A stretch of 39,163 nucleotides of DNA, from assembly GCA_937995535.1 (NCBI GenBank), contig CALKJU010000030.1, positions 1 through 39,163 of the forward strand, given 5' to 3'. Source of the stretch: an uncultured Alphaproteobacteria bacterium (GTDB lineage Bacteria > Pseudomonadota > Alphaproteobacteria > Geminicoccales > Geminicoccaceae). Both the position numbers and the translations under genes were made by a program. The notes under the pieces are model-generated. The model had not been told where the DNA came from. It ran no database searches and worked only from the letters and a program-made list of their open reading frames with translations. This document shows positions 10,342-18,576 of the stretch, piece after piece (the stretch's first letter is position 1; the number at the start of each line of letters is the position of its first letter).

Positions 10342-11238
10342 ATGTTCCTGCGCCAGATCCTGCGCCGCTGGGCGGGGCCGCCGGAAGGCGGCCGCAGTGT
10401 CCTCGACCGGCTGCTCGTCGGCGGTCTGGTCGTGCTCACCGCGGCCGGGCTCATGCTGGCCAAGGTCGACGTGCAGCTGGTCGGCTATCTGGGCGACCGC
10501 GGCGGCGACGTCGGCGGGGCGGCGCTGCGCCTGCTGAACGCCCCGGTGGCCGCGCTGCGTCAGGCCGCCGACCGGATCGGCCGGCTGCTCGCGCTCGAGG
10601 CCGAGAACGAGCGACTGCGCGAGGAGAACCGCCGGCTGCTCGCCTGGCAGGCCGAGGCGACCCGCCTCGCGGTGCAGAACGAGGCCCTGCGCGAGGCCCT
10701 GCGCGTGCCCCGGGTCGAGGCGGCCGCGCTGTGGACCGCGGCGCAGATCGTCGGCGACAGCGGCAGCGGCTTCGTCCAGTCACGGCTGATCGATGCCGGC
10801 CGCGACCGCGGGGTCGAGCCGGGGATGCCGGTCCTCACCGAGGCGGGTCTGATCGGGCGCGTGGTTCGTGCCGGCCGGTCGACGGCGCGGATCTTGCTCG
10901 TGACCGACTTCAGCTCGCGCGTCCCGGTCGTGGTCGAGCGATCGCGCGCCCGGGCCATTCTGCAGGGTGACAACGGCCCGCTGCCGAGCCTCCAGTTCCT
11001 CGCCCCGACGGCGCGCGTCGCGATCGGCGAGCGGGTGCTGACCTCGGGCGACGGCGGGCTGCTCCCGGCGGGTCTGCTGGTCGGCGAGGTCGCGGCGGTG
11101 CATGACGGTGTCGTCCAGGTGCGACCGGTGGCCGACTGGTCGCGCCTCGACTGGGTGGCGATCCTGCGCACCGAGCGGCCGGCCGAACCGGAGACGCCCG
11201 GTGCCGCTGTCGCGGCGGTGCCGGAGGTCGGCTCGTGA
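10342..11238 (+). CDS. mreC: Rod shape-determining protein MreC
   Basis: The 298-residue protein has one N-terminal membrane helix (VGGLVVLTAAGLMLA, about 27-41). A coiled coil follows at about 75-115 (LLALEAENERLREENRRLLAW). The periplasmic beta-barrel domain contains DAGRDRGVEPGMPVLTEAGL and GRVV, the MreC signature. The C-terminus is acidic and Pro/Ala-rich. It links MreB to PBP2 and RodA across the membrane. It lies 45 bases after mreB and its stop overlaps the GTG start of mreD. Confidence 0.95.
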   Translation: MFLRQILRRWAGPPEGGRSVLDRLLVGGLVVLTAAGLMLAKVDVQLVGYLGDRGGDVGGAALRLLNAPVAALRQAADRIGRLLALEAENERLREENRRLLAWQAEATRLAVQNEALREALRVPRVEAAALWTAAQIVGDSGSGFVQSRLIDAGRDRGVEPGMPVLTEAGLIGRVVRAGRSTARILLVTDFSSRVPVVVERSRARAILQGDNGPLPSLQFLAPTARVAIGERVLTSGDGGLLPAGLLVGEVAAVHDGVVQVRPVADWSRLDWVAILRTERPAEPETPGAAVAAVPEVGS

Positions 11239-11768
11239 GCGCCTGGATGACCGCCGCGCGGCCGGCGCTGGCGCTGCGCGAGCGGGCCCTCCCGGCCGGC
11301 ACGCTGGCCCTCGCCGTCCTCGTCGATCTCCTGCCGCTGCCGCGGCCCGCCCCGGATGCCCTGGCGCCGCTCGTCTCGCTCGCCACCCTGCTCGCCTGGG
11401 CGCTGCTCCGGCCGGACCGGATCGGACCGGTGCTCGCCTTCGCCACCGGCCTTGCGCTGGATCTCGGCGGTGGCCTCCCGCCGGGTGCGACCGGTCTGCC
11501 CTTCCTGCTGGCGCAGCAGCTCGCCGCCGGCGGCCGTGGAGCGCTGCAGGATCTGCCGCCGCTCGGCCAATGGGCGGTAGCGCTGCCGCTCGCGGCCGGT
11601 GCCTGCCTGCTGCGCTGGCTGCTGCTTTCGCTCAGCTACGGCAGCATCCTGCCGCTGCGTCCCGGGCTGTTCGAGCTGGCACTGACGATTGCCCTCTATC
11701 CCGTCGTCGCGGTGCTGGTGGCGCAGAGCGGCCAGCCGCGGGCACTCCGCCATGCGCCACGACGCTGA
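11235..11768 (+). CDS. mreD: Rod shape-determining protein MreD
   Basis: A 177-residue integral membrane protein with about five hydrophobic segments and the alphaproteobacterial MreD features LPLPRPAPDALAPLV and GLALDLGGG...PPGATGLPFLLAQQ. The GTG start overlaps the mreC stop (GTGA) and the 3' end overlaps mrdA by 17 bases, so translation is coupled on both sides. It is a membrane partner of MreC in the elongasome. Sequence similarity alone is modest in this family; position makes the call secure. Confidence 0.9.
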   Translation: MSAWMTAARPALALRERALPAGTLALAVLVDLLPLPRPAPDALAPLVSLATLLAWALLRPDRIGPVLAFATGLALDLGGGLPPGATGLPFLLAQQLAAGGRGALQDLPPLGQWAVALPLAAGACLLRWLLLSLSYGSILPLRPGLFELALTIALYPVVAVLVAQSGQPRALRHAPRR

Positions 11769-13593
11769 GCGCCAGCGTAGCTTCACCCGACGTGCCCTCG
11801 TCTTCGGCGGCGCACAGGTCGCCCTGTTCGGCGCGCTCGGGGCGCGGCTGTGGCGCCTCCAGGTCGAGGAGGGTGAGCGCTATCGCCTGCTCGCCGACGA
11901 CAATCGGATCAGCGCCCGGCTGCTGATGCCGCCGCGCGGCCGGATCCTCGATCACCGCGGCCGCGAGCTGGCGCACAACATTCCAACCTATCGCGTGCGG
12001 ATCGTACGCGAGCAGGCCCGCGACGCGCGTGCCACGCTGGGCGCGCTGAGCCGCCTGATCACGCTGCCGGAAGCACGCCAAGCTGCCGTGCTCACCGAGG
12101 TCGCCGCGGTGCAGGGCTTTCGCCCGGTGACGGTGCGCGACGACCTGTCCTGGGATGAGGTCGCGCGCGTGGCGCTGCACGTGCCGGACCTGCCTGGCGT
12201 GATCCTCGACTCGGTCGACGTCCGTGCCTATCCGCACGGCGAGGCACTGGCGCACGTGCTGGGCTATCTCGGCCCGGCCAATGCGACCGATCAGGCCGAG
12301 GACCCGGACCGCCTGCTCCGACTCCCGGAGTTTCGCATCGGGCGGAGCGGTATCGAGCAGGCGCACGACCGCGAGCTGCGCGGTCAGGCGGGCCTGCTGC
12401 GGGTCGAGGTCAACGCCCTCGGACGCGAGATCCGCGAGCTGAGCCGCGACGAGCCGACGCCGGGCCGGGACCTCGAGCTGAGCCTCGACCTCGACCTGCA
12501 GCGTTACTGCTTCGAGCGGCTGTCCGGCGAGCTGGCGGCCAGCGCCGTGGTCGTCGAGACGGCGACCGGCGCCGTCCGCGCGCTGGCCTCGGTACCGAGC
12601 TTCGCGCCGTCGGTGTTCCAAGGCCGGCTCCATCCTGGCCTGTGGCAGGAGCTGCGCGACAATCCACGCACACCGCTGGTCAACAAGTGTATCCGCGGCC
12701 AATACCCGCCCGGGTCGACGTTCAAGATGATCACCGCGCTGGCGGCGCTGGAGGCGGGCGTCTCGCCGACCGCACGGGTCGGCTGCTCCGGCGTCTACGG
12801 CCTCGGCAACGCGCGCTTCCATTGCTGGAAGGAGCACGGTCACGGCAGCGTGGCGATGATCGAGGCGATCGAGCAGTCCTGCGACGTCTACTTCTACGAA
12901 ATGGCGCGACGGGTGGGCGTCGACGCGATCGCCGCGATGGGCGCCCGCTTCGGCCTCGGCCAGCCGCTGGGCCTGGACCTGCCGGGCGAACTGCCCGGGC
13001 TGCTGCCGACGCGCGCCTGGAAGCGCCAGCGCTTCAACCAGCCCTGGCACCAGGGCGAGACCCTGGTCGCCGGCATCGGGCAGGGCTACGTGCTGACGAC
13101 ACCGCTCCAGCTCGCCGTGATGACCGCGCGCATGTGCAACGGCGGGCGCGCGGTGCGGCCCGCATTGGCACGCGATCACGGCGCGGAGCCGCCGGGGACT
13201 GTCGGCGTCCCGGCCGAGCACCTGGAGATCATCCGCAAGGGCATGCGCGCCGTGGTCCACGGCGGGCGCGGCACGGCGCGGCAGGCGACGCTGGGTCTGC
13301 CGGGGGTCGAGATGGGCGGCAAGACCGGCACCTCGCAGGTCAAGCGGATCAGCCGTGCCGACCGCCAGGCGGGGCGGCACAAGCGCAAGGACCGCCCCTG
13401 GCACGAGCGCGACCATGCCTTGTTCGTCTGCTTCGCGCCGTACGATGCGCCGCGCTTCGCCGTGTCCGTGATCGTCGAGCACGGCGAGGGCGGCTCACGA
13501 ACGGCGGCCCCGATCGCCCGCGACATCATGCGCCGCGCCCTCGAGCTGCTGCCACCCGAGGCAGCCCCCGCGCTGACCGCGCAGGCGGACTGA
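11752..13593 (+). CDS. mrdA: Penicillin-binding protein 2 (elongation transpeptidase)
   Basis: This 613-residue class B PBP cross-links peptidoglycan during side-wall growth. There is an N-terminal membrane anchor (about 14-31), then the pedestal domain starting PPRGRILDHRGRELA. Catalytic motifs are Ser322-Thr-Phe-Lys325 (active serine), Ser376-Cys-Asp and Lys524-Thr-Gly. I took ATG 11752 because the frame before it is the mreD tail read in another phase. It overlaps mreD by 17 bases and is followed by rodA after 4 bases, the usual PBP2/RodA pair. Confidence 0.96.
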   Translation: MRHDAERQRSFTRRALVFGGAQVALFGALGARLWRLQVEEGERYRLLADDNRISARLLMPPRGRILDHRGRELAHNIPTYRVRIVREQARDARATLGALSRLITLPEARQAAVLTEVAAVQGFRPVTVRDDLSWDEVARVALHVPDLPGVILDSVDVRAYPHGEALAHVLGYLGPANATDQAEDPDRLLRLPEFRIGRSGIEQAHDRELRGQAGLLRVEVNALGREIRELSRDEPTPGRDLELSLDLDLQRYCFERLSGELAASAVVVETATGAVRALASVPSFAPSVFQGRLHPGLWQELRDNPRTPLVNKCIRGQYPPGSTFKMITALAALEAGVSPTARVGCSGVYGLGNARFHCWKEHGHGSVAMIEAIEQSCDVYFYEMARRVGVDAIAAMGARFGLGQPLGLDLPGELPGLLPTRAWKRQRFNQPWHQGETLVAGIGQGYVLTTPLQLAVMTARMCNGGRAVRPALARDHGAEPPGTVGVPAEHLEIIRKGMRAVVHGGRGTARQATLGLPGVEMGGKTGTSQVKRISRADRQAGRHKRKDRPWHERDHALFVCFAPYDAPRFAVSVIVEHGEGGSRTAAPIARDIMRRALELLPPEAAPALTAQAD

Positions 13594-13597
13594 GCGC

Positions 13598-14743
13598 ATG
13601 GCGTCCCTGCCGGCGTTCCGTGAGCCGCGCCAGCACCTCGGCGAGAAGCTCGCCGCGCTCCACTGGCCGATCGTGGCGCTCCTGCTGCTCGTCGGCGCCA
13701 TCGGTTACCTGCTCCTCTACTCGGCGGCCGGCGGCTCGCACGCGCCGTGGGCGTGGCGGCACGGCGTGCGCCTCGGCGTTGGCCTCGGCATCATGTTGGC
13801 CATCGCAATGGTCGACCCGCGCGTCTGGTACCGGCTCGCCTACCCCGCTTACGCCACGACCCTGGCGCTCCTCGTCGCGGTCGAGCTGATCGGCGCGTTC
13901 GGCAAGGGCGCCCAGCGCTGGCTGGATCTCGGGGTGATCCAGCTGCAGCCGTCGGAGCTCATGAAGCTGGCACTGCTGCTCGCCCTGGCCCGCTACTTCC
14001 ACGGTCTCCATCTCGACCAGATCAAGCGTCCGCTGTTCCTCGTCCCGCCAGTGGCGCTGATCCTCGTCCCGGTCCTCCTCGTGCTGCTGCAGCCCGATCT
14101 GGGAACGGCCGTGATGCTCGCCGCGGGCGGTGGCATCCTGCTGTTCATGGCCGGCGTGCGCCTGTGGAAGTTCGCCCTCGCCGGCGCGGCGGTCGGTCTC
14201 GCCGCACCGGTCCTGTGGAGCCGGTTGCACGACTACCAGCGGCAGCGCGTGTTCACCTTCCTCGATCCGGAGAGCGATCCGCTCGGAGCCGGCTATCACA
14301 TCATCCAGTCCAAGATCGCGCTCGGCTCCGGCGGGCTGTGGGGCCGCGGCTTCCTTCACGGCAGCCAGGCCCAGCTCAGCTTCCTGCCCGAGAAGCAGAC
14401 GGACTTCGCCTTCACCATGCTGGCCGAGGAGACCGGCTTCGCCGGCGCCGCGCTGGTCCTCGTCCTGCTCCTCGCGCTGGTCCTTCTGGGCGTCGTCGTG
14501 GCGATCCGCGCGGCGAGCCCGTTCGGGCGACTCGTCGCCATCGGGGTGACCGCGAACTTCGCCCTCTACGTGGTGATCAACGTGGCCATGGTGACCGGCC
14601 TGATCCCGGTCGTGGGCGTGCCGCTGCCGCTGATCTCCTACGGCGGGACGGCGATGCTCACCGTGCTCATCGGGTTCGGGCTGCTCCTCGGCACCGACTT
14701 GCACCGCGATCGCACGCTCGGCAGGTTCCCGGGCGACCCCTAG
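13598..14743 (+). CDS. rodA: SEDS peptidoglycan glycosyltransferase RodA
   Basis: A 381-residue polytopic SEDS protein that polymerises lipid II as the partner of PBP2. Signatures include GKGAQRWLDLGVIQLQPSEL, LLLQPDLGTA with the conserved Asp, GSGGLWGRGFLHGSQ, FLPEKQTDFAF and the final PLPLISYGG. The QPSEL and SYGGT motifs distinguish RodA/FtsW. It sits 4 bases after mrdA and ends the operon, converging with an unknown gene only 13 bases away. Confidence 0.96.
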   Translation: MASLPAFREPRQHLGEKLAALHWPIVALLLLVGAIGYLLLYSAAGGSHAPWAWRHGVRLGVGLGIMLAIAMVDPRVWYRLAYPAYATTLALLVAVELIGAFGKGAQRWLDLGVIQLQPSELMKLALLLALARYFHGLHLDQIKRPLFLVPPVALILVPVLLVLLQPDLGTAVMLAAGGGILLFMAGVRLWKFALAGAAVGLAAPVLWSRLHDYQRQRVFTFLDPESDPLGAGYHIIQSKIALGSGGLWGRGFLHGSQAQLSFLPEKQTDFAFTMLAEETGFAGAALVLVLLLALVLLGVVVAIRAASPFGRLVAIGVTANFALYVVINVAMVTGLIPVVGVPLPLISYGGTAMLTVLIGFGLLLGTDLHRDRTLGRFPGDP

Positions 14744-14756
14744 AACGCGCCACCGC

Positions 14757-15245
14757 TCATCGCTCGGCGCCGCGCGCCTCGATCGGGCGCAGCAGGAGGC
14801 GACCGCGCCGGACGATCCGGTCGCCATGCTGCTCGAGGGCCAGCACGTCGGTCAGCCAACGCACGCCGCGATGCCGGGTGTCGAGCGCCACCATCCCGCA
14901 GGTGCAGCATTCGGCCTGGGTATCGATCGCGGCCAGCGTCTGGCGCGGCAGATGCCGCGACCCGCCCAGCTCGACCAGCCATACCCGCGGCACGAGCAGG
15001 CAAGGCGGCGCCGCCCGCCGCATGTCGATGCGGAACAGGAACAGCGCCAGCACGCTGGCGAACGCGCCGAAATAGGCCATCGCCCCGCGGCCGGTCTCGG
15101 CACCGTCCACCTGCCAGGTGCGGATCATCCTGCGCCACCGGCCGAGGCTGACCGCGGCACCGTCGACGGCGACGACCAGCGGATAGGCCCGCAGCACATC
15201 CTCGTCGCCAAGCGCCCGCCACCCTGGCGCGGTCGCGTCCATCAT
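14757..15245 (-). CDS. Unknown protein divergent from fnr, CCxC motif
   Basis: I do not recognise this 162-residue protein. It has one moderately hydrophobic stretch (about 59-72, FGAFASVLALFLFR), a cysteine cluster Cys113-Cys114-x-Cys116 preceded by Cys82, and a basic C-terminus. The start is ATGATG at 15240-15245. Its start faces the fnr gene across a 126-base gap that holds a perfect anaerobox 61 bases upstream of it, so oxygen-dependent control is plausible. A longer ORF in another phase (14740-15249) overlaps it but has arginine/alanine-rich composition typical of a shadow frame. A metal or redox role for the cysteines is speculation. Confidence 0.6.
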   Translation of the reverse strand: MMDATAPGWRALGDEDVLRAYPLVVAVDGAAVSLGRWRRMIRTWQVDGAETGRGAMAYFGAFASVLALFLFRIDMRRAAPPCLLVPRVWLVELGGSRHLPRQTLAAIDTQAECCTCGMVALDTRHRGVRWLTDVLALEQHGDRIVRRGRLLLRPIEARGAER

Positions 15246-15305
15246 CCACGATCCTGCGGCATGGTGCGTCGGCGGCCGATCCTAGCGATTGCGTCGCGCC
15301 GGATA

Positions 15306-15319
15306 TTGACCCAGATCAA
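15306..15319. promoter_or_regulatory. Fnr/FixK-type anaerobox
   Basis: TTGAC-CCAG-ATCAA exactly fits the Fnr box consensus TTGAY-N4-RTCAA. It lies 52 bases before the fnr ATG and 61 bases before the divergent unknown gene. The encoded regulator has the E-xx-SR recognition helix that reads this sequence, so autoregulation is the simplest reading. Confidence 0.8.
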
Positions 15320-15371
15320 TTCGACTTGGAATGATCTCCAGCAGCGCACGGTACGGCGCTGGGAGCGGGTC

Positions 15372-16094
15372 ATGGACGTGCGCGGCGGGGCGGGCGTCGC
15401 CGGATGCTGCGGAACGAGCGTCGACTGCGCGCGTTGCCCGGTGCGCGCCATCGCCGTGTGCGGCTCCTTGGCACCCGAGCAGCTCTGCGAATTGGCGCGG
15501 ATCGCTGCGGCGCGGCGGCTGGCGGCGGGTCAGGTCCTGTTCGACGAAGGGGCGCCGGCGCACGACGTCTACACGCTCACCGCCGGCATGCTGAAGCTGT
15601 TCAAGGTGACCCGCGACGGGCGGCGGCAGATCACCGGTTTCCTGCTCCCCGGCGACTTCATCGGCCTGGCCTTCGCCGACAGCTACGTGTACGGCGCCGA
15701 AGCGGTGATCAATTCCGAGGTCTGCCGCTTCCGCCGCGAGCCCTTCGAACAGCTGATGCACCGGCATCCGCGCTTGGAGCGCGATCTGCTCGGTCGTGCC
15801 TCGACCGAGATCGCCGCCGCCCAGGAGCAGATCCTGCTGCTCGGCCGGAAGACCGCGCGCGAGCGCGTGGCGAGTTTCCTCTTCGCCATGTGCCAACGCC
15901 AGAACGTCGGCGACGGCGGTCAGCTGCAGGTGCCGATGAGCCGGCTGGACATCGGCGACTATATCGGGACGCGCGTCGAGACGGTGAGCCGCGTGCTCAG
16001 CCTGCTCTGCCGCGAGGGCGTCCTCGCCATGCCGACGCCGCATGTCATCGTCATCAACAGCCTGCGCCGCCTCCGCCAGGAAGCGCAGCCCTAG
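15372..16094 (+). CDS. fnr: Fnr-type oxygen-responsive transcription regulator (FnrN-like)
   Basis: The 240-residue Crp/Fnr protein has the full cysteine set for an oxygen-labile 4Fe-4S cluster: Cys19-xx-Cys22-x7-Cys30 at the N-terminus and Cys118 in the effector domain. The cyclic-nucleotide-like beta-roll spans about 45-130, the dimer helix about 135-165, and the winged helix-turn-helix lies at the C-terminus. Its recognition helix has Glu203-Thr-Val-Ser206-Arg207, the E-SR code for TTGAT half-sites. ATG 15372 was chosen because it places the cysteines near the N-terminus as in FnrN; the open frame further upstream runs over the anaerobox. The stop overlaps the convergent kinase stop (CTAG). 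Confidence 0.92.
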   Translation: MDVRGGAGVAGCCGTSVDCARCPVRAIAVCGSLAPEQLCELARIAAARRLAAGQVLFDEGAPAHDVYTLTAGMLKLFKVTRDGRRQITGFLLPGDFIGLAFADSYVYGAEAVINSEVCRFRREPFEQLMHRHPRLERDLLGRASTEIAAAQEQILLLGRKTARERVASFLFAMCQRQNVGDGGQLQVPMSRLDIGDYIGTRVETVSRVLSLLCREGVLAMPTPHVIVINSLRRLRQEAQP

Positions 16095-17620
16095 CGCGGC
16101 GCGCCCGAGCGCAGCTCCTGGAGCAGCGGCCGCGCGGCGGCATAGGCGTGCGCGTAGCGTGCGAGCGCCGCGTCGCGCGCGTCCACCGGCCAGCCCGCCG
16201 CGCCGTCGACCGCGCGCAAGGCCGGCATCATCGCCCCTCGCGCCTCCTCGAGACCGCCGAACAGGCCGGCGGCGAGACCGGCCAGCATCGCCGCTCCGAG
16301 GCTCGTCGCTTCGGCCGTCTCCGCGATCTCGAGCTTGCCCTGGTGCAGGCTCGCCTTGAGGCTCATCAGCAGCTCGTTGCGCGTACTGCCGCCGATCGCG
16401 ATCAGGCGGTCGAATGGCGGCATGGCGAAGTCGCTGCGCAGGAGGCGCAGCAGGTTCGCCGCGTCGAGCGCCACGCCCTCGAGCACCGCGCGAAACAGCA
16501 CCCCGCGGTCGGCACGGTCGCTGAGCCCGAGGAACGCGCCGCGCGCGACCGGATCCGGGAACGGTGGCGAGCCGATCCGCAGGTGCGGCAGGAACAACAC
16601 GCCGTCGCTCCCCGGTGGGACGCGGCGCGCCTCGGCGATCAGCGTGTCGTGGTCGGCCGCCGGCTCACCGAGCGCGCTGCGGAGCCACTCGACACAGGCG
16701 GCCGAAGTCGGCAGCCCGCCGAACACGTACCAGACCGGCCCGGCAACGCGGATCATCCCCTGATTGAAGCCGGCGCGGCCGAGCGCCGGATCGAGCCGCG
16801 GTGCAGCGAGCACGCAGGTCAGCGCCTCGGCCGTGCCCATGCTGTCGAGCACCACACCCGGCCGGTCGGCACCCACCGCCAGCATCCCGCAGACATGATC
16901 GTGCCCGGCGACACCGACCGCGCAGCCGACCGGCAGACCCGTCGCCGCCGCCGCTTCCGCCGTCACGAACCCGAGGCGTTCGCCCGAGCCGGCGAGCGGC
17001 GGCAACCATGCTCCCGGAACGCCCAGCTCGGCGAGCAGCGGCAAGGCCCAGCGGCCATGCGCAAGATCGAACGCCAAGGTCCGCGAGGCGAGACTGGTAT
17101 CGGTGGCGCGCGCGCCGCACAGCCGCCAGGCGAGGAAGTCGCTGACATGCAGCCAGGCGCAGGCGCGCCGCCAAGCCTCCGCGTGGTGCGCGCGGAGCCA
17201 CAGCAGCTTCAGCAGGCTGAAGGTGGGGTCCGGGCAGAGCCCGGTCAGACCGTGAAGGCGATCGAACCCGACCCGTTCGAGCAGCTCGTCGAGGACGGCG
17301 GCCGGGCGGGCGTCGTACCAGGCGAGCACCGGCACCAGTGGCCGGCCGGCGGCATCGAGCAGCACGCCCGCCTCACCGACGCTCGCCACCGCCACGCCGC
17401 GGATCGACGCGGCATCATCGAGCGCAGCGGTGACCTCGCGCAGCACGGCTGCGGTCGTCGACCAGAGCGCATCCGCCTCGTGTTCGGCCTGCCCGGCGCC
17501 CAGCCGGCGGGTCGGCGTCGGTGCCGCCGCGGCCGCCACCACGCGGCCGCGCAGATCGAAGGCGACAGCGCGGATCCGGCTCGTGCCGGCATCGACACCG
17601 CACAGCAGAGGCGTGCGCAA
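16091..17620 (-). CDS. FGGY-family carbohydrate kinase
   Basis: This sugar kinase of about 509 residues has the N-terminal phosphate-1 motif GVDAGTSRIRAVAFD and the family core VAGHDHVCGMLAVG with the catalytic Asp. The second-half nucleotide motif is IAIGGSTRNELLMSLKA, followed by EATSLGAAMLA. No ATG fits; the TTG at 17618-17620, 8 bases after the aldolase stop, gives the expected start of the first beta strand. It follows the DhnA-type aldolase gene in one transcript. A kinase making a sugar phosphate and an aldolase cleaving it would form a short catabolic route (compare LsrK with LsrF); the actual sugar is unknown and no transporter is nearby. Confidence 0.88.
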   Translation of the reverse strand: MRTPLLCGVDAGTSRIRAVAFDLRGRVVAAAAAPTPTRRLGAGQAEHEADALWSTTAAVLREVTAALDDAASIRGVAVASVGEAGVLLDAAGRPLVPVLAWYDARPAAVLDELLERVGFDRLHGLTGLCPDPTFSLLKLLWLRAHHAEAWRRACAWLHVSDFLAWRLCGARATDTSLASRTLAFDLAHGRWALPLLAELGVPGAWLPPLAGSGERLGFVTAEAAAATGLPVGCAVGVAGHDHVCGMLAVGADRPGVVLDSMGTAEALTCVLAAPRLDPALGRAGFNQGMIRVAGPVWYVFGGLPTSAACVEWLRSALGEPAADHDTLIAEARRVPPGSDGVLFLPHLRIGSPPFPDPVARGAFLGLSDRADRGVLFRAVLEGVALDAANLLRLLRSDFAMPPFDRLIAIGGSTRNELLMSLKASLHQGKLEIAETAEATSLGAAMLAGLAAGLFGGLEEARGAMMPALRAVDGAAGWPVDARDAALARYAHAYAAARPLLQELRSGAPR

Positions 17621-17628
17621 GCCGGGCG

Positions 17629-18411
17629 CTACGCGGGCAGCAGCGCCGCCGCCTCGGCGCCGCTGGCGCCGTCGCGGAGGACGGCGCGCAGCGCGCGGAC
17701 CATCGCCCCGGGATCGCGGTGCTGCCAGATGTTGCGCCCGAACACGACCCCCTTGCCGCCGGCGGCGACCATGTCCGCCACCATGTCGAGCATGGCCCGG
17801 TCGTCCGGCAGCTTCGGCCCACCGGCGATCAGCACCGGGGCCGGGCAGCCCGCCACGACCCGCGCGAAGCCGTCGCGGCTTCCCGGGTAGTAGGTCTTCA
17901 GGATATCGGCGCCGTGCTCGAAGGCGATGCGGCAGGCGTCGGCCATCATCTGCGCATCGAGCGGATTGGGGATGGTCGGCGCCGGGCAGGGCAGCGCCTC
18001 GACCATCACCGGCACTTCGTCCTTGAGTGCCTCGTTGCACACCTCGGCGACGATCTCGAGCGTCCGCAGCTCGCACGCAGCGCCCATGAAGTACATCAGG
18101 CAGACACCGTCGACGCCCAGCGCGTCGGCCTCGTCGAGGGTGTGCAGAAGGCTCCACTCGGTGCTCTCGAGCCAGCGCTCCTTGACCAAGCTCGGGCCGC
18201 CGTCGAGGCGCAGGAACACCGGCACCCGTCCGACCAGCCGCTCGCGCCAGCGCTTGACGACCCCGAAGCTGGTCATGATCGCGTCGGCGCCGTTCTCGAT
18301 CACCAGGTCGATGACCCGGCCCGGGTCCTCGAGCCCGGCGACGGCACCCATCGCGCGCGCATGGTCCATCGCCACCACGAGCTGGGGACGGCTCGTATCC
18401 AACACCGGCAT
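17629..18411 (-). CDS. Class I aldolase, DeoC/LacD/DhnA (LsrF-like) family
   Basis: A 260-residue TIM-barrel aldolase. The Schiff-base lysine is Lys172 in ADILKTYYPGS, and a phosphate-binding loop is seen in LIAGGPK and GVVFGRNIWQ. The pattern matches archaeal-type class I fructose-bisphosphate aldolases and LsrF rather than classical class I FBA. ATG 18409-18411 follows GCGGAG at a good distance; upstream frame is not coding. The gene leads the two-gene operon with the FGGY kinase. The substrate (a ketose phosphate, or an AI-2-like phosphate) cannot be read from sequence. Confidence 0.85.
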   Translation of the reverse strand: MPVLDTSRPQLVVAMDHARAMGAVAGLEDPGRVIDLVIENGADAIMTSFGVVKRWRERLVGRVPVFLRLDGGPSLVKERWLESTEWSLLHTLDEADALGVDGVCLMYFMGAACELRTLEIVAEVCNEALKDEVPVMVEALPCPAPTIPNPLDAQMMADACRIAFEHGADILKTYYPGSRDGFARVVAGCPAPVLIAGGPKLPDDRAMLDMVADMVAAGGKGVVFGRNIWQHRDPGAMVRALRAVLRDGASGAEAAALLPA

Positions 18412-18509
18412 GGGGTCTCCGCGGGGTGAGGGGGTCGGGCCGAGCAGCCCGCAGACCGGAGCATAGTGCAGCGCACCGGACACGGGGAAGCGTCGCGCGG
18501 CACCGCGGC

Positions 18510-18524
18510 TTAACGGCTCGTTAA
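18510..18524. promoter_or_regulatory. CtrA-type binding site upstream of tad-like genes
   Basis: TTAACGGCTCGTTAA has the form TTAA-N7-TTAA, the alphaproteobacterial CtrA consensus, and is also a perfect 6-3-6 palindrome. It lies 52 bases before the TadG-like start in an otherwise very GC-rich gap. CtrA is known to control pilus genes in Caulobacter, which fits the neighbour. Confidence 0.6.
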
Positions 18525-18576
18525 GGGCCGGGCGGCATGATGCTCGCGGGAGAAACCGCCCGAGGGTGCTCCGCCC

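Noticed and set aside
14740..15249. Alternative 169-residue minus ORF overlapping the unknown gene by fnr
   Set aside because: Composition is Arg/Ala/Gly-rich without hydrophobic or cysteine pattern; the 162-residue frame reads more like protein.
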